64,000 nucleotides of DNA from Rhizomicrobium sp. (GTDB lineage: Bacteria; Pseudomonadota; Alphaproteobacteria; Micropepsales; Micropepsaceae). Positions 38,581-47,624 of this stretch are shown here, in pieces. Within the stretch, counting starts at the first letter, position 1, and each line of letters opens with the position of its first letter. The stretch covers positions 124,001 through 188,000 of the forward strand of contig JBBCHM010000001.1 of NCBI GenBank assembly GCA_037200045.1, given 5' to 3'. The translations under genes and the position numbers were made by a program. The notes beneath the pieces were generated by a model. It saw nothing but the letters and a program-made list of their open reading frames with translations. It ran no database searches and was not told the DNA's origin.

Positions 38581-38589
38581 ACACAGTCG

Positions 38590-38615
38590 CCGGAGGCGGA
38601 CCGTGCCGCCTCCGG
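38590..38615. terminator. Hairpin between convergent TonB-receptor and SDR genes
   Basis: CCGGAGGCGG and CCGCCTCCGG form a perfect 10-bp stem with a 6-nt loop, 10 bp after the receptor stop. There is no long T-tract; the position suggests a bidirectional terminator. Confidence 0.55.
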
Positions 38616-38626
38616 AACCGGAGCCA

Positions 38627-39481
38627 TCACGCCGCAGGAAAATCCGCCGCGAGGCTGCTTGCTTTCCAGTGCTCCACCTCGTGCAGCATGGACGTAAGTT
38701 GTTTCTCCACACCGTCGAAGCCTTCGCGGCCGAGCACGAGATGCATCGGCGGCTTCGGCGATTGCAGCGCCTTGATGACGGTCTCGGCGGCACGCGCCGG
38801 ATCGCCGGCCTGCGTGCCGCTGAAGTCCGCCATCTGACGGCGGCGCGCGCCGGCGCTCTGGTCGTAGTCCTCGATGAAATTGGAGGATTGCTTGAGCGAG
38901 CGTCCCGCCCAGTCGGTCCGGAACGGGCCGGGCTCGACCAGCATCACATGGATGCCCAGCGGTTCGACCTCTTTGGCGAGCGATTCCGACAAGCCCTCAA
39001 CCGCGAATTTCGTTGCGGCGTAATAGCCTGAACCCGGAAAGCCCATGATGCCGCCGACCGAGGCGATATTGACGATCGTCCCATGCCGGCGCGCCCGCAT
39101 GCCCGGAAGCACCGCGCGGATCATCGCCGCCAGACCGAAGAAATTCGTCTCGAATTGTTCGCGGATGTCCTTGTCCTCGCCTTCCTCGACTGCGGCCATG
39201 TAGCCATAGCCGGCATTGTTGACGAGAACGTCAATGCGGCCGAAGGCGCGCTCGGCCTCCCCGATCGCGCGTTTGATCTGATCCGGCTTGGTCACGTCCA
39301 GCGCGAGCGCACGGGCGTTGTCTTCGTGGCCCTCCATGAGGGAATCGAGCGTCTTGGGATCGCGCGCGGTCGCGACCACGCGGAAGCCGTGCGCCAGCGC
39401 CGCTCGGGCGAATTCACGGCCGAAGCCGGTCGAACAGCCGGTGATGAACCAGACGGGGGAATCGATCTTGGTCTTGGCCAT
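38627..39481 (-). CDS. Short-chain dehydrogenase/reductase
   Basis: The classical SDR motifs are complete: TGCSTGFG (cofactor, residues 14-21), VNNAGYG, the catalytic Ser in NIASVGG, and YYAATK with catalytic Tyr and Lys. I chose ATG 39481 because AAAGGAG lies 9 nt upstream; the longer frame begins inside that site. The protein resembles SDRs acting on hydroxy- or keto-substrates with NADP(H). It is the last gene of the leftward block that begins with the FAD oxidoreductase. Confidence 0.92.
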   Translation of the reverse strand: MAKTKIDSPVWFITGCSTGFGREFARAALAHGFRVVATARDPKTLDSLMEGHEDNARALALDVTKPDQIKRAIGEAERAFGRIDVLVNNAGYGYMAAVEEGEDKDIREQFETNFFGLAAMIRAVLPGMRARRHGTIVNIASVGGIMGFPGSGYYAATKFAVEGLSESLAKEVEPLGIHVMLVEPGPFRTDWAGRSLKQSSNFIEDYDQSAGARRRQMADFSGTQAGDPARAAETVIKALQSPKPPMHLVLGREGFDGVEKQLTSMLHEVEHWKASSLAADFPAA

Positions 39482-39525
39482 GAAAGGCACTCCTTTGATT
39501 GCAACGCAGGGGCAGTTCTCGATTT

Positions 39526-40107
39526 CTAGCGGACCGGAAAATGCCGCCGCGCGCAGGCCCGGACGCGGTCCATGTGCTGCGCCGCGACGGCGGCCGACAG
39601 GTCCGGCGCGACCTGATCGAAATGCAGATGCTCCAGAAGGTCGAACCCGGCCGAACGGAAGATGTGCGTATCCTGAAGGGCCTGCACAGCGTTCCAGCCG
39701 CCGCTCTTGACCAGCAGCGGTAGCGGCGCACCCGAAACGGTGATCAGGACGGCTTTCTTTCCGGCCAATAGCCCGTGCACGACGCCGCTGTCGGACTCAT
39801 AGGCAAAGCCGCGCGCGAACACGCGATCGATATAGCCCTTCATCATCGCCGGCATCGACAGCCACCACAGCGGATAGATCACCGTCAGAACATCGGCCTC
39901 GCGGATGTCGTCCTGCGCCTTTTTTGCATCGGCCGCGGCGCCGGAGATGAGCTCGCGCGCGGGCAGGGCGGGATCGAACCCCATCCGATAGAGATCGCAT
40001 ATGCGCTGCCTGTGCCCGAGATCTTCGAGTTCGGCGGCATAGGCCTGCGTCAGGCCCATCGTGAAACTGTGTTCGGCGGGATGGGCGACGACAATGAGAT
40101 GTTTCAT
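39526..40107 (-). CDS. NAD(P)H-dependent quinone reductase-like flavodoxin-fold protein
   Basis: The 193-residue protein belongs to the NQO1/MdaB/KefF group. It has the FMN/FAD phosphate region VVAHPAEHSFTMGL, IYPLWWLSMPAMMKGYIDRVFARGFAY, which is the family signature, and VLITVSGAP. These enzymes reduce quinones by two electrons using NAD(P)H. In this setting it may recycle quinoid products or supply electrons. It lies between the FAD subunit gene and the SDR gene. Confidence 0.9.
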   Translation of the reverse strand: MKHLIVVAHPAEHSFTMGLTQAYAAELEDLGHRQRICDLYRMGFDPALPARELISGAAADAKKAQDDIREADVLTVIYPLWWLSMPAMMKGYIDRVFARGFAYESDSGVVHGLLAGKKAVLITVSGAPLPLLVKSGGWNAVQALQDTHIFRSAGFDLLEHLHFDQVAPDLSAAVAAQHMDRVRACARRHFPVR

Positions 40108-40168
40108 GCAGTTTTCTCCATGGCGCTGCCCGGGCCGGTCGTGACGATGGCGATCGTGTTTTCGAGGG

Positions 40169-41191
40169 TCATGACGGGCTCTCCGCCGCGAGGATCGCGC
40201 GGCGGATCAGGGTTTCGAACAGCGGCAGCTTGTAGGCGTTCTTGCTCAAGGGCGTCGCATCTTCCATCGCGGCGTGCGCGGCCTGCAGTGCCAAAGCGTC
40301 ATCGATATGCTTGCCGGCGAGGATGTTCTCAGCCGTCTTCGCGCGATGCGGGGCAGGCGCCGCCGCGCCGAGAACAACGGCCGCCGTCTTGCATCTGCCG
40401 TCGCGGTTGAAATCGAGCACGACCGCGACGTCGGCGAGCGGCCAGTCGAAGGAGTCCTTTTCGCCCTGCTTCAGATGCGCCATCCGGACGCTCGCAGGCA
40501 GTATCGGCAGCCGGATGGCGGTCAGGATCTCGTGCGGCTTCAGATCGTTTTCGCGATGGATATCCTTGTCCGGCGGTCCGAAGAAATCTTCGAGCAGTAG
40601 CTTGCGCACCGTGCCGTTCGCGTCGGTCAGCTCCACGCTCGCGCCCAGCGCCACCAATGCGGTGGCCGCTGTCGAGGGATGGACGATCGCGCAGGGCATG
40701 TTGTCGAAAATCGCGTGATATTGATTCTCGCCGGGGATCGCGAAGCAGTGAGTGCCGCCTTTTCGCAGGCAGTGAAATTCCGCCGCCCGGAAATACCAGC
40801 AGCGCGGCCGTTGGAGCAGATTGCCGCCCAAGGTCGCGACATTGCGGATTTGCGGGCTCGCCGAACGCTGCACCGCGTCGGCCAGGGCGGGATAGCGCAT
40901 TCGTATCGCGGCGTGACCGGCGAGCGCGGCGAGCGTGACCATCGGTCCGATGCGCAGGCCGCCGCCTTGGTCGTCGGCGATGATATCCAGCCCGGGAACC
41001 GCGCCGAGATTCACCAGCGCGTTCGGCGCCAGCAGGTCTTCCTTCAACAGATCAAGGAGATCGATGCCGCCGGCCTTCACCACGGAAATGTCGCCCATGG
41101 GGGACGTCGACATCGCATCGGCCACGATGGCCGAGGCGGCCGTTGCGGCCTCGGAGACCGTTCGGGCGCTCATCCAGGCGAAGCGGTTCAT
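40169..41191 (-). CDS. Molybdenum hydroxylase FAD-binding (medium) subunit, YagS-like
   Basis: The 340-residue protein is the FAD subunit of a xanthine-dehydrogenase-family enzyme. IADDQGGGLRIGPMVTLAALA, ATLGGNLLQRPRCWYFR and a Cys-containing segment resembling the extra 4Fe-4S insertion of PaoB/YagS (CWYFRAAEFHCLRKGGTHC split) are visible. It accepts electrons from the 2Fe-2S subunit. It begins 3 bp after the molybdopterin subunit gene ends, so the genes form one operon. The absence of a Tat signal is normal; it is co-exported with the small subunit. Confidence 0.9.
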   Translation of the reverse strand: MNRFAWMSARTVSEAATAASAIVADAMSTSPMGDISVVKAGGIDLLDLLKEDLLAPNALVNLGAVPGLDIIADDQGGGLRIGPMVTLAALAGHAAIRMRYPALADAVQRSASPQIRNVATLGGNLLQRPRCWYFRAAEFHCLRKGGTHCFAIPGENQYHAIFDNMPCAIVHPSTAATALVALGASVELTDANGTVRKLLLEDFFGPPDKDIHRENDLKPHEILTAIRLPILPASVRMAHLKQGEKDSFDWPLADVAVVLDFNRDGRCKTAAVVLGAAAPAPHRAKTAENILAGKHIDDALALQAAHAAMEDATPLSKNAYKLPLFETLIRRAILAAESPS

Positions 41192-41194
41192 GGC

Positions 41195-43527
41195 TCAGCT
41201 CCTGACCGGAATCTTGCCGAGCGCGGCGAGCACGGCCGCCGGCGTCATCGGCAATTCGCGCAGGCGCACGCCGATGGCGTTGTAGACCGCGTTGGCGATC
41301 GCCGGCGCGGTCGCGATATTGGCGGGCTCGGCGATGCCATAGGCGTCGGTCGCGCTCTGGCCGAGATAGTTCTCCAGCACGATGACATCGATCACGGGCG
41401 TCTCGCGCGGTCCGGCGAGCTTGTATTGCTCGAGATTGGGATTGACCATCCGCCCGGTGTGCCGGTCGAGGATGCGGTTCTCGAACAGGGCATAGGACAG
41501 CCCCATCAGCACGCCGCCCTGGATCTGGCTTTCGATCTGGCGGGGATTCATCGGCCGCCCGCAATCGTGCACCGCGACGACGCGTTCGACGCGGACGATG
41601 CCGGTTTCGGTGTCCACCACGACTTCGGCGAATTGCACGCCGCCCAGATCCTGCTGGGCCATCGCGGCGTCGCCCATGGTGCGGCGAAAGCCGCCATAGT
41701 CGTCGCTGCGCGTCGCAATGGCGCTGATGCTGTCGGTGCGCAGCCGGGCCGCGGCCGCGCCGAAGTCCATGCCGCGGCTGGGATCGGTGCGGACCAGGAT
41801 ACGTCCGTCGCGCGCGATCAGTTCGTCGGTCCCGGCGTTGAGGACAAGGGCCGCCTCGCGGAAAAGCATCTGCAGCACGCGCCACGCAGCCGTGCGCGCC
41901 GGCGGCGTGATCGAGGCCGTCGTGCGGCTGCCATAGGACGGCGGACCGGCCGGAAAATCCGTATCGCCGATGCGGACGACGATCGTTTCGGGTTGCAGGC
42001 CGAGCACTTCCGCGACGACCTGCGCCAGCACGGTGGTGATGCCGGTTCCGATGTCCTGCACGCTTGACAGCACTTCCACCGAGCCGTCGCGCATCACGCG
42101 CACTTCGCAGGCGGAATTGATCTGCACATTGGCGCCCCACAGCGATTGCGCCATGCCCATTCCGCGCTTCACCGGACCTTTGTCCACACCCGGCGCGTGC
42201 CGCTTGTGCCAGCCGATCCGCTCGGCGCCGATGCGCCGTTCCTCGCGCCGCGTCGGACTCGTATCGATGCGGTCACGCAACGTCACCGGATCAATGGCAA
42301 GCTTCTCGGCAACTCGTCGATCGCCTGCTCGAAACCGAAGGCGCCCGGCGTGTTGCCCGGTCCGCGCATCGCGCTGCCCGGCCCGGCATCGGTGAACACG
42401 TCGTATTGCGCGCCCTGGAAATTGGGACAGACGTAGAGCGCTTCCGCGACATTGCCGACACCGGCACCCAGCGCCACGCCGGCCGTGCCATAGCTCTCCA
42501 GCGAGACGGCGGTCAGCGTGCCGTCATGCTTGGCGCCGATGCGCAGATGCTGCCATGTGCCGGGACGATTGCCGGTGTCCATCTGCTCTTCCTGGCGGTC
42601 GAGGATGAGGCGCACCGGTGCTTTGGCCTGACGCGACAGGCCGACCGCGATGCGGCCATAATTGCCGAGTGTCGATTTCGAGCCGAAGCCGCCGCCCATG
42701 CCGTCCACGACCACGCGCACGCGGCTCAAGGGCAGGGCGAATGTCTGCGCCAGCTCATGCCGCACGCCTGCGGTGAACTGCGTGGAGATGTAGACGGTCA
42801 ATCCGTCCGACCGCCAATCGGCGACGAGGCCGTGCGGTTCCATGCAGCAATGGGTCTGCGTCTGCGTGCGGTATTCGCCTTCGACGATGACATCGGCCTG
42901 CGTGAAGCCTTGCGCGACGTCGCCGCGCGTGACCGTCGCCGGCCCGCGCACATTGCCGTTGGTGGCAAGACCGGTCGCCGCGATGATCTCCCCGGCCTGG
43001 CTGCCCGGCGCCGTCCCGCCGTCGAACACCAGGGGCGCCGCTGGCTTGCGCGCCTCGTCCATGTCGACGACGAAGGGGAGCGGCTTGTAGGTCACGCGGA
43101 TCAGGCGGATCGCCTCTTCGGCGGCGGCGGCGGACGTGGCCGCAACGGCGGCAACCGGCGCGCCGAAATAGCGCAAGATCGAAGTCTTCGGATCGTCCGG
43201 CTGTGCCAGGATCGAGACCGCGCGGACGCCCGGATGCGCTACGGCGGCCGAGATATCTATCGCGAGAACCTGCGCATGCGGCTGCGGCGAGCGCAAGATC
43301 CGTCCCTGCAACATGCCCGGCAGGCCGACATCGACCGTGTAGTGGATCGCGCCCGTCACCTTGGCGCGGCCGTTCTGCCTTGGCACCGGCTTGCCGATCA
43401 CTTTGAGTTCGGCATTGGGCGGCAGCGGCGGCGGCTCGCCGGCGGGAACCTGCCGGCTCACCTGGCCAAGACCGACGCTGGCGATGCCGTAGGTCAGCGT
43501 TTCCGTCAGCGGTGCCGGATCGGTCAT
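41195..43527 (-). pseudogene. Molybdenum hydroxylase large (molybdopterin) subunit, one frameshift
   Basis: The xanthine-dehydrogenase-type catalytic subunit spans two frames that join at about 42310. Adding one base to TTGCCGAG restores DELAEKLAIDPVTLRDRI. Before the join are KVIGKPVPRQNGRAKVTGAIHYT, RVVVDGMGGGFGSKST and AMRGPGNTPGAFGFEQAID. After it are VQDIGTGITTVLAQVVAE and the C-terminal GIAEPANIATAPAIANAVY, whose Glu corresponds to the base-catalyst Glu of the family. The joined length is about 775 residues, typical of YagR/PaoC or isoquinoline 1-oxidoreductase-like subunits. Its start overlaps the 2Fe-2S gene by 4 bp. The indel may be a sequencing error. Confidence 0.88.
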
Positions 43528-44131
43528 GTCTTCCGCGCCTTGGATGCCGCCAGCGTCGCCGCGATGACGTGCGGATAGGTGCCGCAACGGCACAGATGGC
43601 CGCTGATCGCGGCGCGCACGTCTTCATCGGTCGGATGGGGATTGCGATCGACCAGCGCGGCGCAGCTCATCACCATGCCCGGCGTGCAGAAGCCGCACTG
43701 CATCGCGTCATGCGCGATGAAGGCCGCCTGGACCGGATGGAGCGTTTCGCCCTGCGCCAAGCCTTCGATCGTTGTCACGCTGCGCGTGCCGACATCGACG
43801 GCGAGCATCATGCAGGACGAAACCGTCACGCCGTCGAGCCAGACCGTGCAGGCCGAACAGGCGCCGCGGTCGCAGGCGATCTTGGTGCCGGTGAGCCCGA
43901 GCGGGCCGCGCAACGCTTCGGCCAGCGTCGTGCGCGGCTCGATCTGTATCGTCTGTTCCGTGCCGTTGACCTTCAGCGTGATCGCGGTCGCTTCCGGCCC
44001 AAAAACCGGCGGGCCGATCATCTGCGCCCGCGCCTCTCCGCCATCGCAAGAGCGGTCGTCGCGACCGTCGTCAGCGCCGAACCGTGGAGAAAAAAGCGAC
44101 GCGAAACGCCATGATCATCGAGAGGTGGCAC
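43524..44131 (-). pseudogene. Tat-exported 2Fe-2S small subunit of the molybdenum hydroxylase, one frameshift near the signal peptide
   Basis: The uninterrupted frame from 44021 encodes both clusters: C-x4-C-x2-C...C and C-x2-C...C-x-C (CDRGACSAC, CGFC, CRC). Upstream, in another frame from GTG 44131 (AGGAAAGG at proper spacing), the sequence reads HGVSRRFFLHGSALTTVATT and then ALAMA, a textbook twin-arginine signal. One base missing near 44033 separates the two; inserting G restores AERARAQMIGPPVF. The enzyme is therefore probably periplasmic, like PaoABC. Without this repair the gene would be annotated as a cytosolic 165-residue protein. Confidence 0.85.
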
Positions 44132-44146
44132 GCAAAACCTTTCCTA

Positions 44147-44719
44147 TCAGTGTCCGCTTTGATTCTGAAGATAGGCTGTGATCAGCGCCGCTTGGCCGGC
44201 GTCGAGACCGGCGTTGGAAGCCTGCGTCTTCATGATGGCCGGCCACTGGGCGGCCGAATAGGACGTCGCCGCGGGAAGCGCGTGACAGGACGCGCAGCTT
44301 TTGGCGTAGAGATCGCCGGCGCTTTTCCACACGACCTGAACGTCGTCGATCAGGACACCGGTCGGAACCCAGCCCTTGATCGTAACCGCGGTGTAGACCG
44401 AACCGTTGACCGTCTGCGACGTGCCGGTCACGGCTTGGCCGGAGAATCCGCTCAGCATCACGATGTGGCGATCCGGCGCGACGAAAACGGTCGCGTCGGC
44501 GCCCTGCGCGGACCAGCCATGGATCGCGATCTGCGTCGCGCCGCCCGATTGGCCGAGCACGTCCACCGCGGCGCCGGGATCGAGCGAGCCGATCGTCTTG
44601 CCGCCCACCGCATCGAGCAGAGGCGTCAGTGCATTCGCGTAATGCTGCGCGCTTTGCGCGGATGCGTGGCTCGCGACGGCGAGCATAACGAGAAATGCGA
44701 GACAGGAAATCTTCGACAT
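44147..44719 (-). CDS. Exported c-type cytochrome with TorC-like domain
   Basis: The start is Met 44719 (MSKISCLAFLVMLAVASHASA), a clear Sec signal peptide. The mature protein has an SH3-like segment (VDVLGQSGGATQIAIHGWSAQG) resembling the TorC C-terminal region, then one haem-binding CASCH with a downstream Met/His-containing helix. It lies 15 bp before the 2Fe-2S subunit gene and directly after the FAD oxidoreductase gene. It is the likely periplasmic electron acceptor for one or both oxidoreductases. Confidence 0.87.
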   Translation of the reverse strand: MSKISCLAFLVMLAVASHASAQSAQHYANALTPLLDAVGGKTIGSLDPGAAVDVLGQSGGATQIAIHGWSAQGADATVFVAPDRHIVMLSGFSGQAVTGTSQTVNGSVYTAVTIKGWVPTGVLIDDVQVVWKSAGDLYAKSCASCHALPAATSYSAAQWPAIMKTQASNAGLDAGQAALITAYLQNQSGH

Positions 44720-44720
44720 C

Positions 44721-46487
44721 CTAGATCCTTTCGGCGGCCGCATGCGTGCCCGCGATGTAGCCCTGGCATGTGGCGCGGGCCAGACCGTGCTGGCTGAAGC
44801 CGCCGGCGGATTCGCCGCCGCAATAAAGGCCGGGGATGACTTCGCCGTTCATGTCCATCACCTGGCAGCGCGCGTTGATCCGCAATCCGGCGCGGGTGTC
44901 GTGAACGACGGGCGTCGACCACGCGGCATAGAAGGGCGGCTTTGCGATCTTGTAGAGCGGCTTGGGCTTGCCGAAGTCCGCGTCCGCCCCCGTATCGACG
45001 AACGAATTGTAGCGCGCCACGGTCTCTTCCAGATTCGCCGGCGGCATCGGCACGCGCTGATGTTTCATCCGGATTTTCTGCGCCAGACCGGCAAGCGTGT
45101 CGGCCTGAAAGAAGAAGCCGCCCGCGATATCGACATTGGGCGGTGTCGGATCCCATTTCTCGCGCGCGGCGGCGTCGGCATCGAAGATCGCCCAGATCGG
45201 GCCGCCGCCATTGTGTCCGTCGCCGATTCCGGCGAGCGCGGCGTTGAGGAAGTTGTTCGGGCTGTATTTGGCGTTCTTGGCGTTCAGATAGCTTCCGGAC
45301 ACATAGGGATCGACGGAGCCGTAATCATTGGCCGTGAAGCCCGGCGAGGTTTCGTCGTAGAAACGCCGGCCCAGCATGTTCACCAGGATGACGTCTTGCC
45401 AGTCGCGCACGCGCAGGCCGGTGGCGCCCGCCTTGTCGAACACCTCGCTGCCCGGCATCCAGGGCAGGATCACCATCACCATCGGCAGATAATTGTATTG
45501 GCAGCCGACGAAGCCGGCCTTGCTCAGCACCGAACCGAATTCTCCGGTCTGGTTGTACAGGCCCCACAATGAGGCGCCGACCGCCATCGCCGCGCGCTCG
45601 CCGCTGGCGTCCTGGTTCGACCACGGCATGCCGGCCAGGCCGCAATATTCCTCCGTCAGGCGCGGATCGAACATCCGCCGAAACTCGACATTGCCCGTCG
45701 AACCGCCGGTGCCGATGATTACCGCCTTGCGCGCATGGATGTTGTAAGTCTTCCCGCCGCTCCGCACCGCGATGCCGTTGACGCGGCCGGAATGCTCGCG
45801 ATGGAGTGCCGTCATCCGGTGCTCCAGCAGGATTTGCACGCCGGCTTTCCTGGCCGCGGCCTCCAGCGGGCGCATGAGGCCGGCGCCGATCGCCGTGACC
45901 GATTGGATTTCCGGATCGAGCGGCTTGCCGGTCTGCACCATCGGCCAGTTCATCGCCGCGACGTGCATCGAACGCGGTGCGGAATTGCCGGACGATACGC
46001 CATCGAACGCGTCGGGCGCCTTGTCGATGAAGACGACGCCATGCGCGACCAGAAATTCGAACGTGGCCGCGCTGTTGTCGGCGAAAGCGCGGACGATTTC
46101 GCGGTCGTTGTAACGATAGTCGGGAAAGCCGTTGGGCTCGACCACGGACCAGTCCGTTAGGTCGCGGAAGAGCAGGTCCGGTGAATCGACGATGCCGTAT
46201 TTCTTTTGCGCGCTTGTTCCGCCGCCAAGCGGAACAGTGGCGCCGCTGACGATCGCATGGCCGCCGATATGATTTTCGGCCTCGACCACGATGACCGACG
46301 CGCCGGCTTCCCGCGCGACGATGGCCGCCGGCAGTCCGACGGCGCCCGCGCCGATGACCACGACATCAGCTTCGCGATCCCAACCGGTCGAAGAAGCCTG
46401 CGCGGATACGCGACTCGCGAGAACGGTGCCGGCAACGCCGGCGACCGCGGTTGTGGCAAGCAAATTGCGGCGCGAAAACCCGGTCAT
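44721..46487 (-). CDS. Tat-exported FAD-dependent oxidoreductase (fumarate reductase/ketosteroid dehydrogenase-like)
   Basis: The 588-residue protein starts with a Tat signal (MTGFSRRNLLATTAVAGVAG ... SAQA) followed by the FAD motif VVVIGAGAVGLPAAIVAREAG. VEAENHIGGHAIVSGATVP, IIGTGGSTGNVEFRRMF and GLYCGGESAGGFSQHG complete the FAD_binding_2 fold shared by flavocytochrome c, fumarate reductase and 3-ketosteroid delta-1-dehydrogenase. Being periplasmic and next to a c-type cytochrome, it most likely dehydrogenates its substrate and passes electrons to that cytochrome. It heads the seven-gene block. Confidence 0.9.
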   Translation of the reverse strand: MTGFSRRNLLATTAVAGVAGTVLASRVSAQASSTGWDREADVVVIGAGAVGLPAAIVAREAGASVIVVEAENHIGGHAIVSGATVPLGGGTSAQKKYGIVDSPDLLFRDLTDWSVVEPNGFPDYRYNDREIVRAFADNSAATFEFLVAHGVVFIDKAPDAFDGVSSGNSAPRSMHVAAMNWPMVQTGKPLDPEIQSVTAIGAGLMRPLEAAARKAGVQILLEHRMTALHREHSGRVNGIAVRSGGKTYNIHARKAVIIGTGGSTGNVEFRRMFDPRLTEEYCGLAGMPWSNQDASGERAAMAVGASLWGLYNQTGEFGSVLSKAGFVGCQYNYLPMVMVILPWMPGSEVFDKAGATGLRVRDWQDVILVNMLGRRFYDETSPGFTANDYGSVDPYVSGSYLNAKNAKYSPNNFLNAALAGIGDGHNGGGPIWAIFDADAAAREKWDPTPPNVDIAGGFFFQADTLAGLAQKIRMKHQRVPMPPANLEETVARYNSFVDTGADADFGKPKPLYKIAKPPFYAAWSTPVVHDTRAGLRINARCQVMDMNGEVIPGLYCGGESAGGFSQHGLARATCQGYIAGTHAAAERI

Positions 46488-46512
46488 TTGGCCACTCTGC
46501 TCGAAGAAGCGA

Positions 46513-46528
46513 CACGCTATGCAGCGTG
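46513..46528. promoter_or_regulatory. Palindrome upstream of the FAD oxidoreductase
   Basis: CACGCT-ATGC-AGCGTG has perfect 6-bp arms, 26 bp before the start of the first gene in the block. It could be a repressor site or a hairpin in the leader. The rest of the 280-bp gap shows nothing recognisable. Confidence 0.4.
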
Positions 46529-46767
46529 ATGTCCGCGTCGTTGATCCAGAACAATTCGGAGAGACGAAGCGCGAAGCGATTCATGTTTCCGCCGGTCGCG
46601 CCGTCGCCGATCGCCGTAACGCATGTTCGCTTTTCGGGAACGTTCGGCTCTGCGTCCCGTTCCATCCTTGGCTCCGAATGCCGAGTGGATGTCGAATCTC
46701 GTTATCGCGATGCAACCGGCTCAGCATTTCCATCGTTGTCGCCGCGCCGATTGCGTCCATGCGTTCG

Positions 46768-47154
46768 TCACTTGACCTTGATCGTGTCCGGAAGCATCTC
46801 GACCGCGTGGTGCAGCGCTCCGAGAAAGAGGAGCCCGGTCTCGCCGCGCCGCAACGTCGCATCGATCCGTTGCGCGATGAAGCGGTCGCGGCGTTTCAGC
46901 AGATCGCGCAGGACGACATGGGTTGCCAGGACGGCATAGGTTGCATCGTCGACGGCTTGGCCCACCCCGCCCGAGGATGCGGCTTTCAGGGCCTCCCGCA
47001 GCAGCTTCGGGTCTCCCGTTCTTTCGATGACGGCGCCGCGTTCGGCGAGCTTGAGAAGTATCCGGTAATTGGCGCCGCCTCCTTCATCGCCCGATCCGCG
47101 GGCGGGCGATGCAGCAGCCGGTTTCCAGTGCTCGTCAGCGCTGTGTTCACGGCT
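46768..47154 (-). pseudogene. Fragment of an unrecognised gene, frameshifted and truncated
   Basis: From 47154 to 46768 the minus strand encodes SREHSADEHWKPAAASPAR, then NYRILLKLAERGAVIERTG, then RDRFIAQRIDATLRRGETG and LLFLGALHHAVEMLPDTIKVK. The amino-acid content is coding-like but no start codon exists. A second frame with similar quality (ASFIDLAFDPEHAEDDAIGVRL) ends at 47147 and would join by a one-base shift. Further upstream the gene runs into the transposon target site at 47289. I read it as one gene broken by an indel and cut by the transposon. I do not recognise the family. Confidence 0.45.
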
Positions 47155-47288
47155 TCAGCCGCACGCCAATAGCGTCGTCTTCCGCATGCTCAGGATCGAA
47201 TGCCAGATCGATGAAGGATGCCGGGATGAGTCCTGGAAGCCCAGGGCGCGAGCGGATTCGAACCCATCGAACGTCGTAGCGACTACGC

Positions 47289-47296
47289 GAAGCGGT
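47289..47296. repeat. 8-bp target-site duplication, left
   Basis: GAAGCGGT abuts the left terminal inverted repeat and matches 52408-52415 exactly. Confidence 0.85.
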
Positions 47297-47328
47297 CTCC
47301 ATTATGCAGCAAGCACACCTAGACGAAC

Positions 47329-47583
47329 TCAATCGTTGCAGGGCCGGGGAGCGGTGCATCCACCAACGCGTGAACATTCAACGGGTCGGTAGCATAGAGA
47401 CGGGCAATAGTAGGGGTCGCTAGGATTCGGATTGAGCCTAGGATTTGCTGGGTATCGCAGCTGGGCGGCTTGTGCCGTGTCATATCCTGTTAGCTCCGTA
47501 CCAAGGCGCAGTGCCTCCTCTTCATTCGAGGCCTCAACGCAGCCGTCGCCGCGACCATGAAAAACGACCCAGTAGTATGCCAT
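47329..47583 (-). CDS. Small cysteine-rich protein (transposon cargo)
   Basis: The 84-residue product begins MAYYWVVFHGRGDGCVEASNE and ends with a Cys-rich tail (YYCPSLCYRPVECSRVGGC ... PCND) following YPANPRLNP. This pattern recurs in small uncharacterised alphaproteobacterial proteins: an N-terminal beta-alpha unit for a substrate of unknown kind and a Cys tail that could bind metal. It lies 5 bp inside the left inverted repeat, so the transposon end probably provides or overlaps its terminator. The function is unknown. Confidence 0.65.
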   Translation of the reverse strand: MAYYWVVFHGRGDGCVEASNEEEALRLGTELTGYDTAQAAQLRYPANPRLNPNPSDPYYCPSLCYRPVECSRVGGCTAPRPCND

Positions 47584-47624
47584 CAGGATGCTCCCTCCAC
47601 TGCGCTAGGTGAGCCAACTACTTA

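Noticed and set aside
47255..47290. Minus-strand GGGTTCGAATCC-like sequence resembling a tRNA T-loop
   Set aside because: The flanks do not form a T-stem or acceptor stem, and the stretch reads as part of a coding-like frame (RYDVRWVRIRSR).
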